Below the pieces are notes generated by a model. That model searched no databases, had not been told where the DNA came from, and saw only the letters and a list, made by a program, of their open reading frames with translations. Both the position numbers and the translations under genes were made by a program. Source: an uncultured Agathobacter sp. (GTDB lineage Bacteria; Bacillota; Clostridia; Lachnospirales; Lachnospiraceae). Taken from it: a stretch of 22,292 nt of DNA. Below, in pieces: positions 1-7,326 of the stretch. The stretch covers positions 1 through 22,292 of the forward strand of contig CAKRLV010000039.1 of assembly GCA_934359755.1 (NCBI GenBank), in the 5' to 3' direction. Numbering within the stretch: the stretch's first letter is position 1; every line of letters begins with the position of its first letter.

Positions 1-228
1 GCTGCCACGTCCCATATACTCAAAGGACTTCAAAAGCAGCTTGTCAAAATACCAGTTAATCAAATCATACTTGTCCAGAAAATTCCGGTAAAATGTCTGC
101 CTGGTAATCTGGCATTTCTCTGTAAGCTGCTTCACTGTAATATTTTCAACTGGAGTTGTTTCCATACACTCCTTCATGGCGTGTGCCAGCCTGTATTTTG
201 TTTTTTCGCCTTTTGACTGATTTAGCAT
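1..228 (-). CDS. TetR/AcrR-family regulator, 5' part (runs off the left edge)
   Basis: The first 76 codons are in the window and the frame is still open at base 1. The product begins MLNQSKGEKTKYRLA and has a TetR-type helix-turn-helix: a first helix around residues 10-22, then VENITVKQLTEKCQITRQTFYRNF (about 28-50), the usual recognition-helix pattern ending in TFYRNF, followed by KYDLINWYF. This style resembles the DhaS-like/TetR_C_8 group of Firmicutes regulators. I chose the ATG at 228 because AAGGAAATAAGG lies just upstream; an in-frame ATG at 252 lacks a ribosome site. The ligand domain is outside the window, so the target cannot be named. It lies directly downstream of a decayed MATE fragment, a common partner of TetR repressors. 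Confidence 0.8.
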   Translation of the reverse strand, partial: MLNQSKGEKTKYRLAHAMKECMETTPVENITVKQLTEKCQITRQTFYRNFLDKYDLINWYFDKLLLKSFEYMGRGS

Positions 229-251
229 ATGCCTTATTTCCTTTTTATGCA

Positions 252-548
252 TTATAATTTATTGATGATTGGATAAGCCTTCTTCACTTCATAAATCGGA
301 ATATAATAACCGCTCCATAGTGGGTATGCCCGCATAAGCAGCCGCACCAAAGAGCGGTATATCATTAAAGTTATTTTCTGCATTCTGCTGGCGCGTTCCT
401 TGTCCCCCTGTCCCAAAGTCAGCGAAACAAGTGCTGTTCCACCAGTTACAAACATAAATACTACAGTTCCTAAGATGATAAGAATCTGCATAATCAGATT
501 AATTGCAGCAAATGGTGTCTTGTCTGCAAAATTGGGAATGCGTAGCAT
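252..548 (-). pseudogene. MATE-family transporter fragment
   Basis: The 98-codon reading frame matches only a short internal piece of a MATE efflux pump. Residues about 8-53 (TPFAAINLIMQILIILGTV, FMFVTGGTALVSLTLGQGDKER) look like the second transmembrane segment and following loop of Clostridia MATE proteins, which are normally about 450 aa. After ERAS the similarity stops and the frame runs through an IS66-end-like sequence at 309-329 before stopping. There is no proper MATE start or ribosome site, and about 400 residues are missing. I read this as a remnant left by insertion and deletion, not a functional gene. Confidence 0.6.
309..329 (+). repeat. Solo IS66-type terminal-repeat-like sequence
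   Basis: ATAACCGCTCCATAGTGGGTA matches the left terminal repeat of the IS66 element at 3863-3883 at 19 of 21 positions, with a 16-base exact core (CGCTCCATAGTGGGTA). Weaker similarity continues through CCC[AG]CAT. No partner end was found nearby. It lies at the break in the MATE remnant, so it probably marks a former IS66 insertion or deletion. Confidence 0.5.
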
Positions 549-612
549 GTAGTAATCTGATTAATCATAAATGACTTTAACACTAATTATTTAGTGTGAC
601 CCCTCTGCTTGT

Positions 613-1329
613 TTATTCAAAATATATTTTGATATCACCAAATGCACATGATGCATTTATTTTAACATATGGCGCATCCATATCATTATTTCCACTTCCA
701 ATTACACTTACCTCAGCAAATGAAGCGTTTCTTACAATTTCAGCACGCCATGTTCTTGGTATATACACTACTGACTCACCAAATTTATTTTCTATATTTA
801 TAACAGCTCTTGCATTTTTCATTATCGCATTATTGAAATATACCACATTTTTTCCAAATATATTGTAAATATCAGCTTTCTCAAAGTCTGTGCTGTTTAC
901 ATATCTTGTAGCATCATCAAAAGAGCTGTGGATTTCTACATATCCATTCTGCGTACTTTCTGATGAATGATTTCCATGAAATTCATCATACATGTGTTGA
1001 AAATCCGGCTTTTTCTTAAATATCATGTCAAATCCTATCGAAAGAAGTACTGCGACAAACAACAATGTCCATGGAGTAAGTTTGTCAAAATCTGTACCTG
1101 TAAAGCTGGCAATCTCATTATCAAACAGGCATCCTATAAGTGCTGCCGGTATAAAGATTTCAAAGAAATTTCTCTTGATAATTCCATTAATAATAAAGTA
1201 AACAAATACAAGACTAAGAAGTATAGACACAATCGGAATATCTATAAATAACCCCAGTCTGTTCACTACAACATATATAGCTAATAATATTAACAACAAT
1301 CCCCATATTACATTTTTTCTGTTTTTCAT
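613..1329 (-). CDS. LiaF-like membrane protein (cell-wall-stress type, four TM segments)
   Basis: The product has 238 aa. Four hydrophobic segments lie at about residues 8-24, 31-48, 56-68 and 86-104. They are followed by a soluble, beta-rich C-terminal half (about 130-238) with the pattern seen in LiaF/YvqF C-terminal domains: IYNIFGKNVVYFNN, VINIENKFGESVVYIPRTWR, INASCAFGDIKIYFE. In this family the membrane part sits with envelope-stress regulators. The start ATG at 1329 overlaps the stop of the LytTR gene by one base (TAATG), and an AGAGG precedes it, so the two are translationally coupled. A role with the LytTR regulator in sensing envelope state is inferred from this pairing; the signal is unknown. 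Confidence 0.75.
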   Translation of the reverse strand: MKNRKNVIWGLLLILLAIYVVVNRLGLFIDIPIVSILLSLVFVYFIINGIIKRNFFEIFIPAALIGCLFDNEIASFTGTDFDKLTPWTLLFVAVLLSIGFDMIFKKKPDFQHMYDEFHGNHSSESTQNGYVEIHSSFDDATRYVNSTDFEKADIYNIFGKNVVYFNNAIMKNARAVINIENKFGESVVYIPRTWRAEIVRNASFAEVSVIGSGNNDMDAPYVKINASCAFGDIKIYFE

Positions 1330-1787
1330 TATTTTAACCTCTTTTCTTCCATTTTGTTCATGAGAGCTTTTATATACATCCTTGACACATATGCCTTTTT
1401 CATCGTTCCATTAAATTCAACTTCACTTGCACCGGTAATATTTTTACGAATTGATCTGATTTCCGACAAATTTATTATCGTTGATTTCGATACACGCATG
1501 AAGCTTCCCGGCAACAATTCTTCAAGCTCATACAACTTCTGCTTTGTTGAATATATCTGATCACAGGTATGTACTGCCACTACCTGTTCAGCCGTTTCCA
1601 GAAAAAGTATTTCTTCAAGTAGTATAAAGTATTCTTTTTCACCTCTCATCACATGAAGCTGCATCTTCTGATGAATTGCTTCTGATATCTGACGCTGAAG
1701 CGTTACTATCTCATCATTCAACGATTTACATCTGATTATTATTTCATCATCGACGATGCCTTCATCTATTTCCATCCTTATCTTCAT
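1329..1787 (-). CDS. LytTR-family DNA-binding regulator
   Basis: The product has 152 aa and no receiver domain. The C-terminal two thirds form a LytTR domain: EYFILLEEILFLETAEQVVAVHT, then LEELLPGSFMRVSKSTIINLSEIRSIRK, with the usual R-V-S/H-(K/R)-S-(T/F)-x-(I/V)-N core. The N-terminal ~45 residues are helical (MKIRMEIDEGIVDDEIIIRC). Stand-alone LytTR proteins of this length are common in Firmicutes beside small membrane proteins, as here. AGGAG lies 6-7 bases before the ATG. It is the first gene of a two-gene unit with the LiaF-like gene and probably regulates its own operon. Confidence 0.85.
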   Translation of the reverse strand: MKIRMEIDEGIVDDEIIIRCKSLNDEIVTLQRQISEAIHQKMQLHVMRGEKEYFILLEEILFLETAEQVVAVHTCDQIYSTKQKLYELEELLPGSFMRVSKSTIINLSEIRSIRKNITGASEVEFNGTMKKAYVSRMYIKALMNKMEEKRLK

Positions 1788-1811
1788 TTTTTACTCCTTT
1801 ATGTTCTAGAG

Positions 1812-1858
1812 TATAAAAAGAAAACCTCCTGATGTAAATACTTTTGCACCAAGAGGTT
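1812..1858 (-). terminator. Rho-independent terminator after the DUF2207 gene
   Basis: Read on the minus strand, AACCTCTTG pairs with CAGGAGGTT (9 bp including one G-U) and is followed by TTTTCTTTTT. It lies between the DUF2207 stop and the LytTR start, so the LytTR/LiaF pair should be a separate transcription unit. Confidence 0.65.
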
Positions 1859-1891
1859 AATTATTCTATCTAAGAGGTTATATTTTATTTG

Positions 1892-3577
1892 TTAACGTAC
1901 TCCGCCGCCTCCTCCGCCTGAGAAACCTGCTCCGCCACCAATTGATGAACTTCCCCCTGAAGATGAAAGCATTCCATTATTCATAGATTCATACACTGTA
2001 TTTGAGCATGTATGCGAATAATGGCAAAATAAAATAAACGGAAAAATATTGTGTGAAAAATCATCACCATATTCCATCTTCAATCCATATTCAAATTCAT
2101 CCACTACATTAAACAGACTTGAATATGGCAACAGCTCTTTCCATATGCACTGCTGTAAATTGCTATCAGTCTGATTGTCACCATATGTTTTCAGGTATTT
2201 GTAAATACCAATTGTCTGATTTAACTCACGTAATCCACACTCATTCAAATCATGGCGGGAGTGAAACGCTTTCTTTTTTATGCAATCATTGTCCTTAAGA
2301 TATTTCTTGCCATCTTCCTCACTCTTTTCAAGGTATTTTGACAACTTGGAATAATGCTTCTCACAGTATTTTCTGAACTTCTTAGGCTTAAGAGTATCTT
2401 TGTCTTTTGCCGCGGCTTTTATTATATCAAAAAACTTACTGTCAAATTTATCTTCCAGAACCGCATCCCTTTTTATAATCATGGTACGCATGCCTTTATC
2501 TTCCTCATCGTCACTCTCATCTATCGAAATAGCATCTGACATCATCAGTCTCATCAGCCTGGCGCCTATTAACACCCCATCTTCACATATTCCAACTGAT
2601 TTACCCAATACATAAGCAGCATTAATATTGCCTGCATTTGGTACTGCATAGAAATATGGTGCATCCTCAATCAGCTTTTCCTTTTCCTTTTTATCCTTTC
2701 TGTATACTAATACACCAACTATAATCAAAATCGCAATTGGTACTCCCAGCACCAAAATAATTAAAAGCACCTCATCCGTTCCTATATCCTCTGATCCAAA
2801 CTCATCATCTATATATGAACTATCTTTAAGTGCCTTATCTACTGTATCCTTAAAAGACTCATCAACTGACATGGCTGGATGAATTAATCCCTTGTCCAAA
2901 TCTATCATTAGTGTAATATTAGACTCATCCTCTAGCGGTTTATCTGTCTTTGCAACAATCTGACCATTAGAAAATATTATCTTTCCATCATATCCAAATC
3001 CCCATATTTTCGCATTAGAATCATTTAAACTATTGCCATTACTAAGATGTATATTTAGATTTACATTAGTCGGAAAGAACTCCATGTCAGCATTGACAAA
3101 ACGATATAAACATCCATCATTATCTTTGTATGCTCTTATGAGATTCTCTAATTCATAAGTTATAGTGTAAGTATTGCTTCCATATTCAGAAATTCCCCAA
3201 CACAATTCAACACCATCACTCACTTCATTAATTCCACATTTGTATGCCTTTTCATCAAAATCGGCATCTACGTCCCAGTCACCTATATTGCTGTATGTCT
3301 TATTAGAATCTGACACCCTCAAATTTTTAAACTTCAGGTAGCCACTATCTTTCTGATACAAGTAGAATTCTGTCCCCTCATCGACATTCGTTGTCCAATT
3401 CTGAGTGATAATAGCAGAACCATCATCCTGTATAGTAACATCGATATCCATCTGTTCTACTATTACTTCTGCACTAACCTTTTGTGGTGAAATGATGACT
3501 CCTGTTATAATCCCTGCTATTCCTGCCAAAATTGCAACTAATATTATTGCTGGAATCCTATATTTTTTATTTTCCAT
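1892..3577 (-). CDS. DUF2207-family membrane protein with glycine-rich tail
   Basis: The product has 561 aa. An N-terminal signal anchor lies at about residues 8-35. Next is an extracytoplasmic beta-rich region (about 37-230) with the DUF2207 opening pattern: VEQMDIDVTIQDDGSAIITQNW, then YLYQKDSGYLKFKNLRVSD. A second membrane segment (about 268-292, LLIILVLGVPIAILIIVGVLVY) leads to a charged cytoplasmic region. The protein ends in a low-complexity tail of S and G (SSSGGSSSIGGGAGFSGGGGGGVR region), which is typical of this family and may be membrane-proximal or exposed. GGGAG precedes the ATG. The function of DUF2207 proteins is not established. The gene is monocistronic, with its own terminator, next to the envelope-type LytTR/LiaF pair. 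Confidence 0.8.
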   Translation of the reverse strand: MENKKYRIPAIILVAILAGIAGIITGVIISPQKVSAEVIVEQMDIDVTIQDDGSAIITQNWTTNVDEGTEFYLYQKDSGYLKFKNLRVSDSNKTYSNIGDWDVDADFDEKAYKCGINEVSDGVELCWGISEYGSNTYTITYELENLIRAYKDNDGCLYRFVNADMEFFPTNVNLNIHLSNGNSLNDSNAKIWGFGYDGKIIFSNGQIVAKTDKPLEDESNITLMIDLDKGLIHPAMSVDESFKDTVDKALKDSSYIDDEFGSEDIGTDEVLLIILVLGVPIAILIIVGVLVYRKDKKEKEKLIEDAPYFYAVPNAGNINAAYVLGKSVGICEDGVLIGARLMRLMMSDAISIDESDDEEDKGMRTMIIKRDAVLEDKFDSKFFDIIKAAAKDKDTLKPKKFRKYCEKHYSKLSKYLEKSEEDGKKYLKDNDCIKKKAFHSRHDLNECGLRELNQTIGIYKYLKTYGDNQTDSNLQQCIWKELLPYSSLFNVVDEFEYGLKMEYGDDFSHNIFPFILFCHYSHTCSNTVYESMNNGMLSSSGGSSSIGGGAGFSGGGGGGVR

Positions 3578-3862
3578 AATATCTCCCTCAAATCTTAGTA
3601 TGTGAGTTACACTTATGCACTGTATCAGTGACTTTTAGCTAAATAACGTAGCCGATTAAGATTTATACAGGTTATTTGGCAAAATGTCAGTAATACAATA
3701 CGTTGATAACATTGTAACATACGATAAGATGTACGTATTATTAATCTTACCTTATCATTTCATTAAATGTTCACAAAAAGCAGCGCTAGTTTGTATAATT
3801 GTTGCATAATTATATGTTTTTCAAAAATTTGTACTTACAATTATAAAATATGGTGCTATAAT
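3578..3862. other. Intergenic region between the DUF2207 gene and the IS66 left end
   Basis: This is a very AT-rich 285-base stretch with no credible gene. A short dyad, CACTG-TAT-CAGTG (about 3619-3631), lies 40-50 bases upstream of the DUF2207 start and could be an operator, but I see no strong promoter hexamers. The stop codon of the truncated tnpC frame (3821) falls here, outside the IS66 end. Confidence 0.4.
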
Positions 3863-4714
3863 GTAAACGCTCCATAGTGGGTACACCCACATGTAATGCT
3901 TGTTCCCATCAGTCCGTTTTTCCTTTGATACCAAAACTGGAGTTTCATCTGCCTGAAGCACATGATAGTCATAAAGCTTCTGATGCAGATAATCATAAAA
4001 GATTGAGAGATATCTCTCCGCACACAAGGTCGTCCAGTGTGCCATGTCTGCCCGTTCAATGTTAAGCCCCATTCTCTGGAACTCCTGTTCCTGACGATAA
4101 AGAGGTGTTGCATTTACATACTTGGCATTCCATACGCCGGCAAGAAGCGAAGGTGATACCAGGCTTTTTCTTAACAGGTATGCCGGATGATCCGCTTTTT
4201 TGAAGTGATTATCCTTCTTGGATTTGTAGACACCTACATGATGTTCTTCTATTTCAACCTTCATAGGTGTGAAACTATAACGTCTGTAGATTTCATCTTC
4301 AAGTTCATACCAGCCATCTTCACCAAACTCGGCAATGAGTTCTTCTTCGGACATCTTGTGTTCCACCGGATTTACAGGGAGCCCCTGGATATCTTTTTCC
4401 CGTCTGCCTTTGGTTTTCCTGCCTCTTGGCCTGGTTTCATCTTCATCAACGTATTCATCGATCGAAGCAACTGCTTCTGCTTCGTTGAAGAAAACGATGT
4501 TGCCATCTACTTCCATGAAACAGATCTGATTCTCAGTATCCAGTTTCTCGGAAGATTTACCAAAACGGTTGTTGTTCAATACAGCTACCTGTTCCAATAG
4601 CAGCTGAAGCTTCCGGTCAATATCCTGAATCTGCGATTGCTGGACAAGAAACAGTTGAACAATCGTAGCCTTATCAAAGTTATTCAGTTGTTCTTCTGTA
4701 TATTCCATCGCCAT
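3821..4714 (-). pseudogene. tnpC: IS66 transposase TnpC, C-terminally truncated
   Basis: 297 codons remain, against about 500-540 in the family. The N-terminal leucine-rich/coiled region (about 10-55), the NNNRFGKSSEKL motif, the acidic linker and the LPVNPVEH zinc-finger-like region precede the start of the DDE core. The first catalytic Asp is present in YHVLQADETPVLV (about residue 250), and the frame is intact to HYMWVY. The next residues (PLWSVYIIAPYF...) are encoded by the element's terminal repeat and flanking DNA, so the other two catalytic residues are absent. GAGG lies upstream of the ATG. Not catalytically competent. Confidence 0.85.
3863..3883 (+). repeat. IS66 left terminal inverted repeat
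   Basis: GTAAACGCTCCATAGTGGGTA mirrors the right end at 5851-5871 with three mismatches. It lies inside the readthrough tail of truncated tnpC, encoding YPLWSVY on the minus strand. Confidence 0.75.
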
Positions 4715-4950
4715 AAAAAACCTCTTTTCTACTAAGGTTAATTATAGCGGAAATAGACGGAAATGGCGAGTATCACTCATTTCAAAGTTCGGCAATACTG
4801 CCTATACATACAATCCTTCAATTCTACGTTTTCAGGCGCTGCAAATATGCCCCTTTTGAAATGGTGGGTATAAATTATAATTGCACAAAACCTGCATAAT
4901 TCGCTTACAATGCAGAATAATGGCCTTGCAGATGATAAATGATGCACTGT

Positions 4951-5364
4951 TTACAATGACAAAATCATCGTTAAAAATTCTACGTATTGCACAATCATCA
5001 TGCCATGTGAGTGAGTGGGTGGATCGACCTCTTGAACGGTTTTCTTAGGGGTGATCGTCAATCCTTCCATGAGCCAGCGAAACTGCTGGCTGGTGATTGC
5101 CTGTACCTCAGATTCATTCCTGGGCCATACGAACTTACCCTGTTCCAGACGTTTGTATAAAAGAAGAAATCCATCTTTCTCCCAGACCAGGCCTTTGATC
5201 CTGCCGGATTTTCGTCCGCAAAACAGATACAAAGTATCCGGTACATAAGGACTGTTATCCGTCTTAGCATCCACGATGGAAGCCAGGGTATCTATTCCGG
5301 CTCTCAAATCAGTGTATCCGCAAACAATATACACTCGTTTAAAACAAGTTGCATCATTCAACAT
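4951..5364 (-). CDS. tnpB: IS66 accessory protein TnpB
   Basis: The core is typical IS66 TnpB (Orf2): RVYIVCGYTDLRAGIDTLASIV, TLYLFCGRKSGRIKGLVWEKDGFLLLYKRLEQGKFVWP, QFRWLMEGLTI. I chose the Met at 5364 (MLNDATCFKRV); one five residues upstream is also possible. The start overlaps the end of tnpA, as is usual. The family normally ends near residue 115-120 (about KKTVQEVDPPTHS here). The frame continues about 18 further residues (HGMMIVQYVEFLTMILSL), which look like non-native readthrough. The role of TnpB in IS66 transposition is accessory and poorly defined. Confidence 0.85.
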   Translation of the reverse strand: MLNDATCFKRVYIVCGYTDLRAGIDTLASIVDAKTDNSPYVPDTLYLFCGRKSGRIKGLVWEKDGFLLLYKRLEQGKFVWPRNESEVQAITSQQFRWLMEGLTITPKKTVQEVDPPTHSHGMMIVQYVEFLTMILSL

Positions 5365-5749
5365 GGGCAAGCACCCCAAGAACTTTCTTTAGAAGAGAAT
5401 CTGATGTCTGCTTAGTAACACGAATGGTCATGCCGTTGGCAGATATATCCAGAAAGGACTCATCCATTAATGCGCTATTAGAATCAACTGTTGTCGAAAC
5501 TGATTCCGTATGCATAAGTTCCATAGGGACTGCAATAATTTCATGTTCTACGGAGTCACTTGGAATAGAATCAAGGCAAGATTTTCTGATCTGCGCAAAG
5601 CGATAATAGTAATTCGCCTTGGTGATGTTATTTGCCCGACACCATTCGTCTACGGACATGCCATTTGGACGATTCCGGCATTTCTGAACCATTGCAGCCC
5701 ATTCACGAATGCGACAGTTGCGTGCTACTTGTGATATTTGAGATTTCAT
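5354..5749 (-). CDS. tnpA: IS66 TnpA (helix-turn-helix accessory protein)
   Basis: 131 aa. The N-terminal half has the helix-turn-helix of IS66 TnpA proteins: REWAAMVQKCRNRPNGMSVDEWCRANNITKANYYYRFAQIRK, including the W-C-x-x-N-x-I-(T/S) and YYYR pattern. The C-terminal half (ISANGMTIRVTKQTSDSLLKKVLGVL) is the usual beta-rich tail. AGAAGGG lies 8 bases before the ATG. It is the first gene of the element, and its 3' end overlaps tnpB. Confidence 0.85.
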   Translation of the reverse strand: MKSQISQVARNCRIREWAAMVQKCRNRPNGMSVDEWCRANNITKANYYYRFAQIRKSCLDSIPSDSVEHEIIAVPMELMHTESVSTTVDSNSALMDESFLDISANGMTIRVTKQTSDSLLKKVLGVLAHVE

Positions 5750-5772
5750 AAATTTAACCCTTCTGACTGTCT

Positions 5773-5795
5773 AAAAAGTTTAGGCTAAACTTTTT
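5773..5795. terminator. Bidirectional hairpin at the IS66 upstream end
   Basis: AAAAAGTTTAG, one base, then CTAAACTTTTT: an 11-bp perfect palindrome with A/T runs on both sides, placed between the right terminal repeat and tnpA. Such hairpins at insertion-sequence ends commonly block or attenuate readthrough from outside. The function is inferred. Confidence 0.5.
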
Positions 5796-5850
5796 GGACT
5801 GGTATAAAATGTTAAGTCTATTTTCTCAAAAAATCATAAAGCATTCTATA

Positions 5851-5871
5851 TACTTACTATGAAGCGTTTAC
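5851..5871 (-). repeat. IS66 right terminal inverted repeat
   Basis: On the minus strand this reads GTAAACGCTTCATAGTAAGTA, matching the left end at 3863-3883 at 18 of 21 positions. Confidence 0.75.
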
Positions 5872-5913
5872 GGTCTCTCCCCGAAACCTCATTACTATAA
5901 TCATATTTATGAT

Positions 5914-6738
5914 TTATATTGTATTTAATTTAGAAATTATAATATCCCTATATTCCAAATGATGCGGCATTCCATATCCTATTCCGCCATTCTCAGGTAA
6001 TAAAAGTTTGAAATAACTTCCATTTTTCATGGTGATGTCACATTTTAAAGTCCCCAGCATTCCCTTCTTAATCTTTGTTGCTTCTATTTCTTCCAGCGGA
6101 AAACAACATCCTAATTCGCTATGCAAAACAGACTCTGTAAGTTCAGGAATATTTTGATTTCCATCATCCGCTTTTTGTTCAATGCTATACAAATATTTAT
6201 TTTTTGCACATTGGGTTACAAGAAGTGAATGTTGTGTAATTCCAATATACACATCATATGTACTATATTTAGTCTTGTTGATTTCAACAATCTGTCCATT
6301 TTTTACTGGTTCAAGTGTATTGTCAATACTTATACAATTTCTGTATGTCAAATTCACACTTGTTTCATTTGCTATCGCATGAATACCAGCAAGTAACGTT
6401 TCTCCGACTGGTATGTATTTTTCAAATGCCCAACGCATATTTACTTCCTGAAAAATATCTGATTCCTTTATCGGTGCATTCTTTCTTCCTCTGATAATTC
6501 CTGGAAGTATATGCCCAAAAGCAATTATCAAAAAGAAAAGTCCCGTGAGATTTAGAATCTTTGCTACATTTGCCATCCCATCAGTGCCTGTGCCACGGTA
6601 AAAATATATCAGATATGCACATCCTCCAATACTGGCTGTCGCAAGCAATAAACAAATAATAAAACTGATTATTGCCTTTTTTCTTGCTTTTCGTATCTCT
6701 TTTTCCATTTTCATATTCTCCTGTTCATTTAAACTCAT
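5914..6738 (-). CDS. Unrecognised protein with two transmembrane segments
   Basis: 274 aa. I do not recognise the family. A charged N-terminus with a Lys/Arg/Glu helix (residues about 8-20) is followed by two membrane segments (about 21-46 and 60-82) and a soluble C-terminal domain of about 190 residues rich in beta strands: YSTYDVYIGITQHSLLVTQC, LEEIEATKIKKGMLGTLKCDITMKNGSYFKLLLPE. That last pattern resembles a PH-like/GRAM-like membrane-associated fold, but this is weak. No good ribosome site precedes the chosen ATG (AAGAAG at about 10 bases). It lies between the IS66 right end and an orphan IS3 OrfA, near the leader-distal end of the CRISPR array. No link to CRISPR is evident beyond location. 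Confidence 0.6.
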   Translation of the reverse strand: MSLNEQENMKMEKEIRKARKKAIISFIICLLLATASIGGCAYLIYFYRGTGTDGMANVAKILNLTGLFFLIIAFGHILPGIIRGRKNAPIKESDIFQEVNMRWAFEKYIPVGETLLAGIHAIANETSVNLTYRNCISIDNTLEPVKNGQIVEINKTKYSTYDVYIGITQHSLLVTQCAKNKYLYSIEQKADDGNQNIPELTESVLHSELGCCFPLEEIEATKIKKGMLGTLKCDITMKNGSYFKLLLPENGGIGYGMPHHLEYRDIIISKLNTI

Positions 6739-6755
6739 AACTAACTTCTTTTAAT

Positions 6756-7010
6756 CTATTGATTATTTGCAAATATGGCAGTAACTTCTTTTAATATTCT
6801 ATTTTCATATTCTAATTTTTGGATTTTACTTTTAAATTCTTTATACTCTTGAGTTACTACTCTACGCTCTGACTTCTTAATCCAGGTATACAATGTTCCT
6901 CTCGGAATACCATACTTATCACTTAATTCACTCACGCTCTTACCACGATAATATAAATCCGCAATTAATTGTTTGAATTCTTGTTCATATGACTTTCTTT
7001 TTTTATCCAT
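6756..7010 (-). CDS. Orphan IS3-family OrfA-like helix-turn-helix protein
   Basis: About 84 aa. KRKSYEQEFKQLIADLYYRGKSVSELSDKYGIPRGTLYTWIKK is the IS3/IS150-type HTH of transposase OrfA. It is followed by a leucine-zipper-like coil (YKEFKSKIQKLEYENRILKEVTAIFA, about residues 57-80). The length is normal for OrfA, but no OrfB (rve integrase) follows: the next gene downstream is the 274-aa membrane protein. GGGAG lies 7 bases before the ATG at 7010; an ATG at 7016 is also in frame. It could be an IS relic or a domesticated DNA-binding protein. Upstream lies an unusual promoter plus CRISPR-repeat-like leader (7028-7147). Confidence 0.75.
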   Translation of the reverse strand: MDKKRKSYEQEFKQLIADLYYRGKSVSELSDKYGIPRGTLYTWIKKSERRVVTQEYKEFKSKIQKLEYENRILKEVTAIFANNQ

Positions 7011-7027
7011 TTTCATACTCCCGCATA

Positions 7028-7093
7028 GTGTCTTAACACTATAAACAGATTACAGTCACGTAAGCCAATTAGGTACTAAAATTGTTAAGACAC
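7028..7093 (-). repeat. Diverged solitary CRISPR repeat inside an 11-bp inverted repeat
   Basis: Bases 7047-7082 align to the 36-bp array repeat without gaps at 27 of 36 positions. Two blocks are exact: TACAGTCACGTAA and AGGTACTAAAAT. The last base abuts TGTTAAGACAC (7083-7093), which is a perfect inverted copy of GTGTCTTAACA at 7028-7038. It lies 244 bases beyond the leader-distal end of the array. As RNA from the minus strand it would be a stem-loop with the repeat in the loop, or a crRNA-like unit with GUGUCUUAACA as the 3' end of its guide. Confidence 0.7.
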
Positions 7094-7326
7094 ATTTCTA
7101 TATTTGCAAACTTAGTCAAGTATATTACAAATTCTCTTAAAAAGCAACCTTTAAAATGTTCCAATCAGCATTGAAAGGTAAATCCATTTTATATCCTGCC
7201 ATTTTAAAAGAAATTTTTCATTTCAACACTTTTTCTTAAAATCCGATTGTTATCCACATTGTATGTCCGCAACTTCTCCTTATAGAAAAAAATGTGTATA
7301 AATTAAAAGTACTATAAATTTATTTA
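7094..7326. other. AT-rich spacer between array end and solitary repeat
   Basis: No gene seen. It contains the promoter at 7119-7147. No convincing terminator for the array transcript is visible here. Confidence 0.5.
7119..7147 (-). promoter_or_regulatory. Promoter reading into the solitary repeat and the OrfA gene
   Basis: On the minus strand: TTGCTT, 17 bases, TATACT. The expected start is about 7112, so the transcript would contain the inverted repeats and the diverged CRISPR repeat before reaching the OrfA start. The same hexamers and spacing occur before the LysR gene (22183-22211). Confidence 0.5.

Larger units (their letters stand above)
3863..5871 (-). mobile_element. IS66-family insertion sequence, internally deleted
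   Basis: The element is bounded by inverted repeats: GTAAACGCTCCATAGTGGGTA at 3863 and, inverted, GTAAACGCTTCATAGTAAGTA ending at 5871 (18 of 21 identical). It carries tnpA, tnpB and the first ~270 codons of tnpC in the usual order on the minus strand. The 3' half of tnpC, with the last two catalytic acidic residues, is gone, and the coding frame runs straight into the left terminal repeat. The 8 bases outside each end (GCTATAAT and GGTCTCTC) do not match, so no target duplication remains. At about 2.0 kb it is shorter than a normal IS66 (about 2.5-2.9 kb). It should be immobile unless helped in trans. Confidence 0.8.

Noticed and set aside
3856..4113. 85-codon minus-strand frame inside tnpC
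   Set aside because: Overlaps real tnpC coding in another frame with no own ribosome site or recognisable product.
3855..5879. Target-site duplication around IS66
   Set aside because: The 8-base flanks GCTATAAT and GGTCTCTC differ.
7028..7093. Second tracrRNA read on the plus strand from the solitary repeat
   Set aside because: The anti-repeat is possible, but no nexus, terminator or plus-strand promoter is visible.
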